NCBI GenBank assembly: GCA_003134995.1
Contig: PLDC01000017.1
Span: 62,001 to 126,000, forward strand
Origin: Acidobacteriaceae bacterium
GTDB lineage: Bacteria; Acidobacteriota; Terriglobia; Terriglobales; Acidobacteriaceae
Length of the DNA stretch: 64,000 bases
Reading direction: 5' to 3'
The notes under the pieces: model-generated
Database searches by the model: none
Seen by the model: only the letters and a program-made list of their open reading frames with translations
What the model was told of the DNA's origin: nothing
Translations under genes and position numbers: made by a program
Shown: positions 1 to 8,646 of the stretch, piece after piece
Layout of the letters: the number at the start of each line of letters is the position of its first letter
How positions within the stretch are numbered: position 1 is the stretch's first letter

Positions 1-280
1 GCTATTCCGTGCTTTTGCGGCTCGCTTCGCTCGCCGGACAGCCGAGGCGGCTGTCTCCACATAAGCATCTGGATTGACTGGTTACTCGGGGTTCCAAACG
101 GTTACTGTTTTTATAGGAAGAAAGACTCTTGTTTTTTTAGTAACTTTGTAAGATATTGCATAGCAAGAGTTTTACGGTTTTATTCCCCCACAAAAATTCT
201 GGCACCCGGCGAGTGGAAAGCTGCGCGCATGGGTTGCTGCATACGGTTGGATTCGGCGACCGTAGAGGGAAGATTCTGCC
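1..280. other. Intergenic leader region of the first gene
   Basis: No gene is visible. Positions 37-55 hold a perfect 8-bp hairpin (GACAGCCG, loop AGG, CGGCTGTC) followed by TCCACATA; a related element lies at 9468-9521. An imperfect inverted repeat (ACTCTTG near 125 and CAAGAGT near 165) sits in an AT-rich stretch. An AGAGGGA ribosome binding site near 265-271 precedes the ATG at 281. Confidence 0.5.
37..55. repeat. Hairpin element GACAGCCG-AGG-CGGCTGTC
   Basis: An 8-bp perfect stem with a 3-nt loop, followed by TCCACATA. The element at 9468-9521 has the same outer arms (GGACAGCC and GGCTG...TCCCCACATA) around a longer loop, so this looks like a dispersed intergenic family. Function unknown. 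Confidence 0.55.
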
Positions 281-3196
281 ATGGGTCGTTCTCGTCTTTT
301 AAGGTTTTGTGGTGTTGCTGTTGGCCTGAGCGCATTGCTGCTTGTCCTTAGCAGTTGTGGCGGAGGGGCGTCCTCGTCGGTGATAACGCCGCCAACGCCG
401 AGCTATTCGCTTTCTGCTACGGCTCTGACGCCGAATTCATTCGATATTGGAAGTACGTCTACTTCCACGGTGACGGTGACGCCTGCGAATAGCTATACCG
501 GAACTGTTTCGCTCTCATGCAGCGTTGCTGCCATCAGTACGAGTGGAACGACTCCTGGTTGTTCTTTTACTCCTGCCACGCTGTCGATAACCGGCACAAC
601 GTCTGCGACGTCTTCGTTAACCTTGACTGCGCCCTTGGGCACTGCCGGCGGAAGCTACACGGTCACTGTCAGTGCGACCGACGCCAACAAATTGGCTCCG
701 AGCAACGGCTCTCAGAAGCTCTCGTTCTCCGTGGCCTTGCCCAGCTATACACTTAGCGCGACGGCATTGAGCCCAGCTTCGGTAGTGGTAGGAAACACGG
801 CTACCTCGACGATCACAGTGACGCCGGTGCTTGGGTATACGGGCACCGTTGCGCTTTCCTGCAGCAGCATTACGGGTGGAACTCCGGCTCCTACTTGTAA
901 GTTTAGTCCGTCGTCGGTCACGATCAGCGGGACGTCTGCGGGAACTTCGACGCTGACTGTGTCGACCACGGGAAGTCCTGCTGCCGCCTATTCCGTCAAC
1001 GTTACCGGAAGTGATGCTAATAGTTTGGCGCCCAGCAACGGGGCGCAGGCGCTGAGCCTGACTGTGACGGCAACGGTGGTGCCTGGTTACACTCTTGCTG
1101 CCACGGCATTAAGCCCCAATTCTGTAGTGACAGGAAGTACGTCCACGTCGACAATCACGGTGACGCCTGCGAATGGATACTCCGGGGCGATCACGTTTTC
1201 TTGCAGCAGTGTTACTGGTGGAAGTCCGGAGCCGACTTGCGGGTTCAGTCCGTCATCGGTCACGATCAGCGGAACGTCAGCGGGCACTTCGACTTTGACT
1301 GTGTCGACTACGGGAAGCCCCGCGGACATCTATTCCATAACGGTTACTGGGAGCGACGCTAACCATCTTGCGCCCAGCAATGGTCCGAAGGTGTTGAGCT
1401 TGACGGTTACAGCGACCGCGACGCCTAGCTACTCGCTGGGCGCGACGGCGCTGAACCCGGCACAGGTTACGGCCGGCGGTACATCTACTTCCACGATCAC
1501 TGTGACTCCGGCGAATAGTTATACGGGGACCGTCACGCTTTCCTGCAGCAGCGTTACTGGTGGGACGCCGGCGCCGACTTGCAGCTTTAATCCGGCTTCG
1601 GTTGTGATCAGCGGAACTTCTGCGAAGACCTCGACGCTGACCGTCTCAACTACGACTGCCACTCCGGGTGGACCCTACACGATTAAGGTGACGGGCAGCG
1701 ATGGTAATAGTTTGGCTCCGAGCAATGGTCCGCAGACGCTGACGCTTACTACGGCGGCTGTAGTGACGAACGTGGTTATTATTTTCCAGGAAAACCGCTC
1801 CCCGGATAATCTCTTTTATGGTTTGTGCATCCCGCCTTACGGATCGGCGAGTATGTGCGGTTCGCCTGCAACCTCGACTCAGTTCGAGATTCAGACCAGC
1901 AACTGGTTGAACAATCAGGTTGCTGGCGGCGTCACGCAGCCCCAGGCGATTGACCTGGGCACGACGGGGGAACTCGGCAACTTTGACAACTACGATATCG
2001 GCCATACGCATGCTGCGTTTAAGGACCTTTGCGATCTGAACACGGTCACGAATCAGTGTGCGATGGATGGTGACAACCTGATTGCAACGTCGTGTACTAC
2101 AGGGGCAATGAATTGTCCTCCGCCGCCGAACCCGGGATTTTATTATGTGTATCCGGAGGACGTGGCACCGTATCTGGCAATGGCGCAGACGTACACATTT
2201 GCCGATCACACGTTCCAGACTAACCAGGGCCCGAGCTTTCCGGCGCACCAATTTATTTTCGGTGGGACTTCGGAGCCGTCGTCGACGATCGACCTCGGTG
2301 ATTTTGTTTCGGAAAACGTTTTGCCAGACAATGCTGACGCCGGTTGCCTTGCACTTTCGACCACCACCAACAAGCTGATCAGTCCCCTTGGAATTGAAAC
2401 AACGCTCGATAACACCACCGGCCAGCTTTGCAACGACCATGCGACGCTCTCAGACTCGCTGGACAACGCGAATCCGCAAATCAGTTGGCGCTACTATGCG
2501 CCTTCGGCAGGAAGCATCTGGACCGCTCCCAGCGGAATCCAGCATATATGCGTTCCCAATCCGGCGGCGCCGAATGCTACTTCGTGCTCGGGACCGGATT
2601 ACACCGATCTGAATCCTAAGGTCGTGCTCAACCAGACGCAGCTGAATGGCCAGATATTTACCGACATTACGGGCGGGACGCTGCAGCAGGTGAGCTGGGT
2701 GATTCCTACGGGCGCGGATTCCGATCACGCCAAGGGCAATGCCGGCTGCGGTCCGTCGTGGGTTACGGAGATTGTGAACGACATCGGCAACAGCCAGTAC
2801 TGGGCGAACACTGTGATCATCCTCGCGTGGGATGACTGGGGCGGCTGGTACGATCACGTGCCGCCGGCGAAGGTAGTGAATGACGGCACGAGTTGGGGAT
2901 CGGGTTACGTGTACGGTTTCCGTGTGCCAATGGTCGTGATCTCTCCGTATGCGAAGAAGGCATACATTTCGAAGACGGAGCATGATTTTGGGAGCATTCT
3001 CAAGTTCATTGAGAATACTTACAACCTGCCATCGCTGGGTGCCGCGGATGCGAATGCGCTGGACGGGCCGAACTCGTTGAGCGACATCTTCCAGTTCACC
3101 AGCGCGCCGACCACATTTACGCCCTTCACCGTGCCGTGGAACGATGCTACGTGTAAGGGGGATGCGAGTCCGCCTAGCGATCCGGATGATGATTAG
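281..3196 (+). CDS. Lipoprotein with four Ig-like repeats and a C-terminal phosphoesterase (acid phosphatase/phospholipase C family)
   Basis: 971 aa. The N-terminus is a lipoprotein signal with lipobox LSSC at Cys26, so it is probably exported and lipid-anchored. Residues about 40-495 are four roughly 110-aa repeats, each opening YxLxATAL-P and containing T(V/I)TVTP and SCS(S/V), giving an all-beta Ig-like stalk. From about residue 498 comes a PF04185-type phosphoesterase with VVIIFQENRSPDNLFYG, DIGHTHAAF, TNQGPSFPAHQF and WDDWGGWYDHVPP, the motifs that carry metal and phosphate ligands in AcpA/PlcC relatives. The four minus-strand phosphoesterases at 9.9-16 kb share these motifs but lack the repeats. 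The ATG has a good ribosome binding site. Substrate (phosphomonoester, phospholipid or other) cannot be told from sequence. Confidence 0.88.
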   Translation: MGRSRLLRFCGVAVGLSALLLVLSSCGGGASSSVITPPTPSYSLSATALTPNSFDIGSTSTSTVTVTPANSYTGTVSLSCSVAAISTSGTTPGCSFTPATLSITGTTSATSSLTLTAPLGTAGGSYTVTVSATDANKLAPSNGSQKLSFSVALPSYTLSATALSPASVVVGNTATSTITVTPVLGYTGTVALSCSSITGGTPAPTCKFSPSSVTISGTSAGTSTLTVSTTGSPAAAYSVNVTGSDANSLAPSNGAQALSLTVTATVVPGYTLAATALSPNSVVTGSTSTSTITVTPANGYSGAITFSCSSVTGGSPEPTCGFSPSSVTISGTSAGTSTLTVSTTGSPADIYSITVTGSDANHLAPSNGPKVLSLTVTATATPSYSLGATALNPAQVTAGGTSTSTITVTPANSYTGTVTLSCSSVTGGTPAPTCSFNPASVVISGTSAKTSTLTVSTTTATPGGPYTIKVTGSDGNSLAPSNGPQTLTLTTAAVVTNVVIIFQENRSPDNLFYGLCIPPYGSASMCGSPATSTQFEIQTSNWLNNQVAGGVTQPQAIDLGTTGELGNFDNYDIGHTHAAFKDLCDLNTVTNQCAMDGDNLIATSCTTGAMNCPPPPNPGFYYVYPEDVAPYLAMAQTYTFADHTFQTNQGPSFPAHQFIFGGTSEPSSTIDLGDFVSENVLPDNADAGCLALSTTTNKLISPLGIETTLDNTTGQLCNDHATLSDSLDNANPQISWRYYAPSAGSIWTAPSGIQHICVPNPAAPNATSCSGPDYTDLNPKVVLNQTQLNGQIFTDITGGTLQQVSWVIPTGADSDHAKGNAGCGPSWVTEIVNDIGNSQYWANTVIILAWDDWGGWYDHVPPAKVVNDGTSWGSGYVYGFRVPMVVISPYAKKAYISKTEHDFGSILKFIENTYNLPSLGAADANALDGPNSLSDIFQFTSAPTTFTPFTVPWNDATCKGDASPPSDPDDD

Positions 3197-4123
3197 GCCT
3201 TGGGATGGAACGGAATAACCGCACTTCAGCCCCGAAGGGGCGGCGTGAGAACTAGATTCGCGCCCTGCCGGTGGAATAAAGTTCGGTTCAGCCGCGAAGC
3301 GGTGCCAGAATGCAGCCCACGGCGTAAGCCGTGGGTAGAATGTGGGAGATTAGCAAGCCCCGGAAGGGGCGCAAGAGCAGTTCTCACCCACACTCGAGGA
3401 GGCGGCATGCGAAAGCCGGCACGGAAGTGCCGGGTTGAAGTGGTCAGACGGAACAAGTCCCGGAGCTCACTCCTCAGCCCTCGAGATCCTAACCTCATAC
3501 CCGCAGCGAAGTTTTGAACAGCCCCCTTGTGACATCTGACCTTGCGCCCCGATCCCGATTCATCTCATACTAAATCCAAATCTCTACCCGCTCTTTGACA
3601 ACCGAACCGGACCACCTAAGTCCCATCGATCCAGGATTTTACAGCTAAATTCTTTCGATTCAATATTTTAGCCGGATTCATTGTAGATCGAAGCCCGCAA
3701 GCTGCTGATTCAAAGGATTTTAGGGGCTTCGAGCCGCAAAATTTTTCATCGGATTTGGAGGCAACAACGGTAGCGGATCGTAGCAAGCTCCAACTATTTT
3801 TTGAGCCAGCAAATGTGAAAGTCAATCAGCCGCGAAGCATTGCAAGAATGCAGCCGAAGAGCGTAAGAGGACGTTACGAAACTCGATTGCGATTCCGCAA
3901 GGGGAACAATCCCTGCTCCAGTCGCGAAGCGACGGCATGTGAAAGCCCGGCACGGAAGTGCCGGGAAAGCGACAGTGGAACCAGCCGAGTCCGCTTCAGC
4001 GGACGGCACGAGTTTCGTAACCGCCTCTTGCGCTGCATTCTTGCCGCCGCTTCGCGGCCAAACCCGGAGATTCCATCCCACGGTGTGAAGCAGCTGGGAC
4101 GGTGGCGCTACCGTCCCGCTGCT
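3197..4123. repeat. Intergenic cluster of small GAA/GNAA-loop hairpins
   Basis: No convincing gene in 0.9 kb; open frames here are translations of repeats. The stretch contains at least nine perfect short hairpins, for example GCCCC-GAA-GGGGC (~3231), CCACGGC-GTAA-GCCGTGG (~3317), GCCCC-GGAA-GGGGC (~3356), CCGGCAC-GGAA-GTGCCGG (~3416), GTCGC-GAA-GCGAC (~3921) and CCCGGCAC-GGAA-GTGCCGGG (~3947). A unit around CCGCGAAGC and AGAATGCAGC occurs at ~3295 and ~3830 and inverted at ~4035-4058, so 3829-4058 is a roughly 230-bp inverted repeat with similar 60-nt arms. Positions 3520-3690 hold AT-rich unique sequence and an 18-21-nt match to 40.75 kb. Confidence 0.7.
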
Positions 4124-5740
4124 TCAGTCTCCCGCGATGGTTGCTGGGGCTGGTGCGGGTTTCGATCTGGAATCCCACCATGCTCCCATGCCTTGCTTCA
4201 ACAGCTTTGAAATCGTGTGGCGGTTCTCGGAGATTACTTTCAGCCAGGCGAAGCGGCCTAGCATCGGGAAATAGATTCCGCGGAAGCAGACGCGCGCTAT
4301 GAAGATGTTGACGCGGTAGCCGAGCGGCTGGTCGGCGATCGAGTCTACGGCTTGGGCGATTGCTTCCGCGCCGTACGCTTGGGACCAGCCGTAGTTCACT
4401 TCGGCGTGGGCTTCGGCGACGGTCATCCTCAGCGGAGTGTGCGCCATGGCGAAGGGGATGAACTCCTGCCAATGTTTGGGACGGGTTAGGCGGCCGGCGG
4501 CTTCGAGACGCTTCAGCAGCGGAGTTCCGGGCAGCGGTGTGAGCAAGCCGAAAATCGGCAGGCCCGGCGGCCAGGTGCGAACCTGCGCCAGCGTGCGCTC
4601 GGCCGCGCCTACTGTGTCGTTATCCATGCCGAAGATGAAGGACGTGATGGCATACACGTTGCGCTGCGCGAGACGCTCGAGCACGGCCGTGTATTCTTCC
4701 GGCTTGTTGAAGCCTTTGTTGACGTCTTTCAAATTAACGGGATCGATCGACTCCATGCCGATGAAGATCCATTTTCCGCCGGAAGCGGAGATGAGGTCGA
4801 CGAGTTCCTGATCGCGCAGCAGGTTGGCGCTGATCTGCGCGACCCAGTTCACTTGTGCTCCGGCGGCGATGATATCGCGCAGCAAAGATTTGGTGCGCTT
4901 GATGTTGATGGCGAAATTATCGTCGATAAAAAAGACGGCAATCTGGCCGCGCTCTTTGCGGGCTCGCGCCTTCAGCAGCAGGAGTTCGTTGACCACACTC
5001 TCGTTGGTGCGGAAACGGATGGAATCGCCGAAGAATCCGGTGACGGTGCAGAATTCGCAACCGTAGGGGCAGCCGCGTCCTGACTCGACGGGCACGAGAC
5101 GGAAAGTTCCCCAGCCCTCGCCAATCTTCTGCAGCCAATGCTTGAACACATTGGGCACGAGGTTGAACTGGTTGAGATCGATGGTGTCCCAAGGAATGAC
5201 GGGATAAGGTTTTAGGGAGGGCTTGAGTTCTTTGCCGAAGGGATCGGTCGGTGAGTAAATATCTTTCAACTGGCCGCAGGCGGCGTCTTCCACAATGCAC
5301 GGCCAGGTGTTATCGGCCTCGCCGAGAGCGACGGCGTCGGCGTGGCGCGGACCGCCATCGCGGCCGAGGGCTTCGTCGGCCATTTCTGTAACGTGAGGGC
5401 CACCCATCACAACTGGCACGCCGACGGCACGAACCGCGTCAGCCATGCGATAGGCTTTGGCGATCATGCGAGTCATGGCGCCGATGCCGACCAGATCGAT
5501 CTTTTGTTCGATGACGTAACGCGCGATGCCCGCTTCGTCCATGGGCTGGGCATTGCCGTCGATCAGCACAACTTCATGGCCCGCCGGGGTTAAAGATTTC
5601 AGAAGGAACATCCAGAGGTGGGGCATGAAATTGCGCGTAACCCCGTTGTCGGGGTTGTAGAGTAGGATTTTCACGATTTTCCCTGATTTCTCTAGCGTCG
5701 GAGAGGATACGCTTTTATGTGCGGTGACGTACGTAGGCAT
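4124..5740 (-). CDS. B12-binding-fold radical SAM protein
   Basis: 538 aa, soluble. Residues about 23-150 form a Rossmann-like B12-binding-type domain (KILLYNPDNG, LVGIGAMT, PVVMGGPHVTE, VALGEADNTWP). It has no DxHxxG motif, as in many class B family members that may not bind cobalamin through a His ligand. The radical SAM motif CPYGCEFC (Cys224, 228, 231) binds the 4Fe-4S cluster that cleaves S-adenosylmethionine. FGLLTPLPGTPL and the C-terminal helical part resemble the DUF4070 region of this family. Family members include hopanoid and lipid modifying enzymes (HpnP/HpnJ-like), but the substrate is not deducible. A GTG at residue 23 (5674), just before KILLYNP, is an alternative start. Flanked by the hairpin cluster on its 3' side. 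Confidence 0.85.
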   Translation of the reverse strand: MPTYVTAHKSVSSPTLEKSGKIVKILLYNPDNGVTRNFMPHLWMFLLKSLTPAGHEVVLIDGNAQPMDEAGIARYVIEQKIDLVGIGAMTRMIAKAYRMADAVRAVGVPVVMGGPHVTEMADEALGRDGGPRHADAVALGEADNTWPCIVEDAACGQLKDIYSPTDPFGKELKPSLKPYPVIPWDTIDLNQFNLVPNVFKHWLQKIGEGWGTFRLVPVESGRGCPYGCEFCTVTGFFGDSIRFRTNESVVNELLLLKARARKERGQIAVFFIDDNFAINIKRTKSLLRDIIAAGAQVNWVAQISANLLRDQELVDLISASGGKWIFIGMESIDPVNLKDVNKGFNKPEEYTAVLERLAQRNVYAITSFIFGMDNDTVGAAERTLAQVRTWPPGLPIFGLLTPLPGTPLLKRLEAAGRLTRPKHWQEFIPFAMAHTPLRMTVAEAHAEVNYGWSQAYGAEAIAQAVDSIADQPLGYRVNIFIARVCFRGIYFPMLGRFAWLKVISENRHTISKLLKQGMGAWWDSRSKPAPAPATIAGD

Positions 5741-5976
5741 ATTATAGCCAGTTGAGGCTGCCGCAGTAATTTATTTCTGGACGCGAGGATAAGGCCGTTC
5801 CAACTTGATCACTGGGCTAGTACCTTTGGTTGGACTTGGGACCGTTTGGTTGGCTTAGAATAGGGGAACTGGGTAACGGGAAGGCTTAGACCTGCATCTA
5901 AAATTGCAAGACGCAGGGAAAATCCCGTTCATTATTGTAGGGTTTCAGGAAAATCTTTTTGAGGGCTGAGGCAGTT

Positions 5977-6927
5977 ATGAAGAGCGTAAAGGCTTGTCTG
6001 GCTTTAGGAATGATGGCTGTGCTTTTTGGAGGGATGGCGAATGCGATGCCGCTGAATTCGTCGGCGCGCGGAGTGATTCCGGCGGATTTGCAGCAGTTGA
6101 TTTCCGTGGATTACCGGGCGATGAAGGACTCGCCCACCGCGGCTGCGCTGAAGCAACAACTGATGGCGGCGCAGGAAAACCTGCAGCAGTTCGAGGGCGC
6201 GCTGAAGGGCGTGGGTATCAATCCCGACAAAGATATCGACACGCTGGCCCTGGCGTCGTTTCGTACGCCCAAGCAGGGGGTCAAGACGATCGGGATCACT
6301 ACCGGTCCGTTCAACATGAAGCTGGTTATCAAGAAACTGACGCTGGCGAAGATTAAGCCGACGAAGTACCATACTGCGAATCTTTATCCGATGGACGGCG
6401 GCTTCGTGATGACTTTTCTCGACGACAGCACGCTGTTGTTCGGCGAGCCTTCGTCGGTAAAGCTCGGGCTCGACGCAAGCAACGGGGAGATTCTTAATTT
6501 GGATTCGAACCAAACCATGTCAGACATGGTGAGCAGCGTGGATGCTGCATCTTTCTGGAGCATTCTCGACCAGGCGGGCACGCAGAACATGGTGCGGTCA
6601 GCGTTGGGCGATGCGGCGAAAATCGCCGACTACGAGAGCGTCAAGAAGCGCGTGATGGGCTCCTATTACACGATGGACTTTACCAGCGGAGTGAACTTCG
6701 ACTTGACGGTAGTGACCTCGGATTCAGTGACTGCGGGGACGCTCTCGATGGTGATGAAGGCGGCCATCATGTACAAGAAAACCAGCGCAACTCCGGTGGA
6801 GAAAGCAGCAATGGACATGGCCACGGTCGATTCCGACGGGTCAAAGTTTATGGTTCACTTCAAAGATAGCGACGCGCAGTTTCAGTCGCTGATGCATTCG
6901 CCGCTGTTTGCTGCGGTTTCGCACTAG
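5977..6927 (+). CDS. Secreted hypothetical protein
   Basis: 316 aa from the ATG at 5977, preceded by GAGG; an in-frame TTG at 5959 would add six residues. A signal peptide ends around the Ala in MANA. The rest is soluble: an N-terminal helical part (DLQQLISVDYRAMKDSPTAA), then GVNPDKDIDTLALAS-like text resembling periplasmic DUF-type proteins of acidobacteria that compare quantities over residue pairs. No catalytic motif is recognised. It is monocistronic, with repeat-rich DNA immediately downstream. Identity is unknown; export is the only firm inference. Confidence 0.75.
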   Translation: MKSVKACLALGMMAVLFGGMANAMPLNSSARGVIPADLQQLISVDYRAMKDSPTAAALKQQLMAAQENLQQFEGALKGVGINPDKDIDTLALASFRTPKQGVKTIGITTGPFNMKLVIKKLTLAKIKPTKYHTANLYPMDGGFVMTFLDDSTLLFGEPSSVKLGLDASNGEILNLDSNQTMSDMVSSVDAASFWSILDQAGTQNMVRSALGDAAKIADYESVKKRVMGSYYTMDFTSGVNFDLTVVTSDSVTAGTLSMVMKAAIMYKKTSATPVEKAAMDMATVDSDGSKFMVHFKDSDAQFQSLMHSPLFAAVSH

Positions 6928-6939
6928 AAGAAGTAAAAT

Positions 6940-7046
6940 CCACCACAGAGGCACTGAGACACGGAGAATCCGGTCTTAGTGCTTTTGTTTTTCAGGGCAG
7001 TTTCTTCTCCGTGTCTCCGTGTCTCCGTGTCTCCGTGGTGGATGCA
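6940..7046. repeat. Facing tandem-repeat element (CACGGAGA type)
   Basis: Left arm CCACCACAGAGGCACTGAGACACGG (two parts) and right arm with three copies of GTGTCTCC followed by GTGGTGG face each other around a roughly 45-nt centre. Transcribed, it would fold into a long hairpin. The same type recurs at 56788-56876. The right half is translated as the C-terminal tail of GlmU. Confidence 0.7.
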
Positions 7047-8475
7047 TGGCGGCCCGTTTCTGGCGGGCCCATCCTTCTTTCACCACTTGCTGACCTCGCC
7101 CGATTGCTAAGGCGTCTTCCGGAACATCGTTGGTGATACACGATGCTGCACCCACGTAGGCGCCCTTGCCTATGCGCACTGGCGCTACCAATGTTGTGTC
7201 GCTGCCGATGAAGGCTTCGTCTTCAATTACTGTTTTATGCTTGTTCACTCCGTCGTAATTGCAGGTGATGGTTCCGGCTCCGATGTTGACGCCGGCGCCG
7301 ATTTCGGCGTCGCCGAGATATGTAAGGTGGTTTGCCTTCGATCCCTTGCCGAGTTTGATTTTCTTGGTCTCGACAAAGTTGCCGACGTGCGCGCTTTCTC
7401 CAATGTCGCTGCCGGGGCGGAGATGAGAATAGGGGCCGAGGATGGCGCCGGGGCCGATGCGGGCTTCGTCGAGAATGCAGCCGGGACGGATCAGCACGCC
7501 GGGGCCGATCTCGGAATTGCTGATCACAGAATACGAACGAATGCGGCAGGCAGCGCCGATGCGCGACTTTCCAAGAATTTGCACGAAGGGTTCGATCACC
7601 GTGTCGGGGGCGATTCTTACGTCGCTATCGATCACGCAGGTGGCGGGGAAGAAGATGCTGACGCCCTCCGCCATGAGTTCGTGGCATTTGCGCATGCGCA
7701 TCTGGTAGTCGATGTAGGAGAGTTCGGCGCGGGTGTTGGCGCCGAGAACTTCGCCGGGGTAATCGGTTTTCCAGACGACGACACGCTGCCGGGCCTGGCG
7801 CAGCACCTCGGCCATGTCAGTGAGGTAATACTCGGCATGGGGGTTGGCCGTGGAGAGTTTTGTGATGTGCGAGAAGAGTTGAGGTGTGGCGAAAACGTAG
7901 AAGCCGGCGTTGATCTCCTGAATTTTTTTCTGTGCGGGAGTTGCTGACTTTTCTTCGACGATGGCTTGGACTTCGGCGCTGCCCGCACCTTTGCGAATCA
8001 CTCGACCGTAGCCGGTGGGATGGTCGAGATCGGCGCTGAGCAAGGTCATGGCGGCCTGCTCATCGAGATGGAAGTTGAGCAGGGAAGCTATAGTTTGGGG
8101 CGTGATCTGCGGGGCGTCTCCTGAGAGAACGATGACGTGATCGTAATCAGAGAGCGACGACTGCGCGACCATGAGCGCGTGGCCGGTGCCGCGCTGCTCC
8201 GGCTGCAGGATGAAGTTGACGCCGGTGCTGGCGACGGCTTCGCGCACTCGGTCGGCTTCGTGGCCGATGATGGCGAAGACGTCTTGGGGCGGAACTACCT
8301 TGGTGGCTGCGGCGATGACATGCGCGAGCAACGGCTTGCCGCCTACTTCATGAAGCACTTTTGGAAGCTGCGATTTTAGGCGCGTGCCTTTGCCAGCGGC
8401 CATGATGGCTACCGCGACGCGGGGAGCCGCGGTTGTGGGAGTGTTCGAAGATGCGGTGTTGGCGGATTTCTTCAT
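6976..8475 (-). CDS. glmU: Bifunctional UDP-GlcNAc pyrophosphorylase / glucosamine-1-phosphate N-acetyltransferase
   Basis: About 499 aa. Catalyses acetylation of GlcN-1-P and uridylylation to UDP-GlcNAc, the precursor of peptidoglycan and lipopolysaccharide. The N-terminal pyrophosphorylase carries the signature AAGKGTRLKSQLPKVLH, with QRGTGHA and NAGFYVF-type motifs. The C-terminal left-handed beta-helix has the expected hexapeptide repeats, NFVETKK, HLTYLGDAEIG and NIGAGTITCNYDG. The last roughly 25 residues (HPPRRHGDTETRRR...) exceed the usual length (~455-460 aa plus a short tail) and are encoded by the intergenic repeat at 6940-7046, so the stop was lost into the repeat. The ATG at 8475 is preceded by TATAGT only 7 nt upstream, which could make a leaderless transcript; GTG 8484 is an alternative start. 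Confidence 0.95.
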   Translation of the reverse strand: MKKSANTASSNTPTTAAPRVAVAIMAAGKGTRLKSQLPKVLHEVGGKPLLAHVIAAATKVVPPQDVFAIIGHEADRVREAVASTGVNFILQPEQRGTGHALMVAQSSLSDYDHVIVLSGDAPQITPQTIASLLNFHLDEQAAMTLLSADLDHPTGYGRVIRKGAGSAEVQAIVEEKSATPAQKKIQEINAGFYVFATPQLFSHITKLSTANPHAEYYLTDMAEVLRQARQRVVVWKTDYPGEVLGANTRAELSYIDYQMRMRKCHELMAEGVSIFFPATCVIDSDVRIAPDTVIEPFVQILGKSRIGAACRIRSYSVISNSEIGPGVLIRPGCILDEARIGPGAILGPYSHLRPGSDIGESAHVGNFVETKKIKLGKGSKANHLTYLGDAEIGAGVNIGAGTITCNYDGVNKHKTVIEDEAFIGSDTTLVAPVRIGKGAYVGAASCITNDVPEDALAIGRGQQVVKEGWARQKRAAMHPPRRHGDTETRRRNCPEKQKH

Positions 8476-8557
8476 TCGCCTCACTATACCTTGAGGCTAG
8501 AGAGTAGAGAAAGAGCGATGCCGGAACCCGGCTTCGTTCCCTCTCTCGGATCGGACA

Positions 8558-8604
8558 TTGAATCGCGGAGGATGCGGAGAACTTCCGCGGAGGCGCGGAG
8601 GAAA
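8558..8604. repeat. GCGGAGG-type repeat fragment
   Basis: Between glmU and the SDR gene, GCGGAGGATGCGGAG and CCGCGGAGGCGCGGAGG are short imperfect tandem copies, similar in build to the CACGGAGG elements at 6940 and 56788 but diverged and single-armed. Confidence 0.35.
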
Positions 8605-8646
8605 CCTTACCTCGGAACTTTCCCGGAAATCGCTTGGCCGTGATCG

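Noticed and set aside
1646-2440. 264-aa open frame on the minus strand inside the first phosphoesterase gene
   Set aside because: Arg/Val-rich translation of the opposite strand of a well-supported gene; no motif.
3200-3517. 105-aa open frame
   Set aside because: Translation of the hairpin repeat cluster; Arg/Pro-rich, no start signal.
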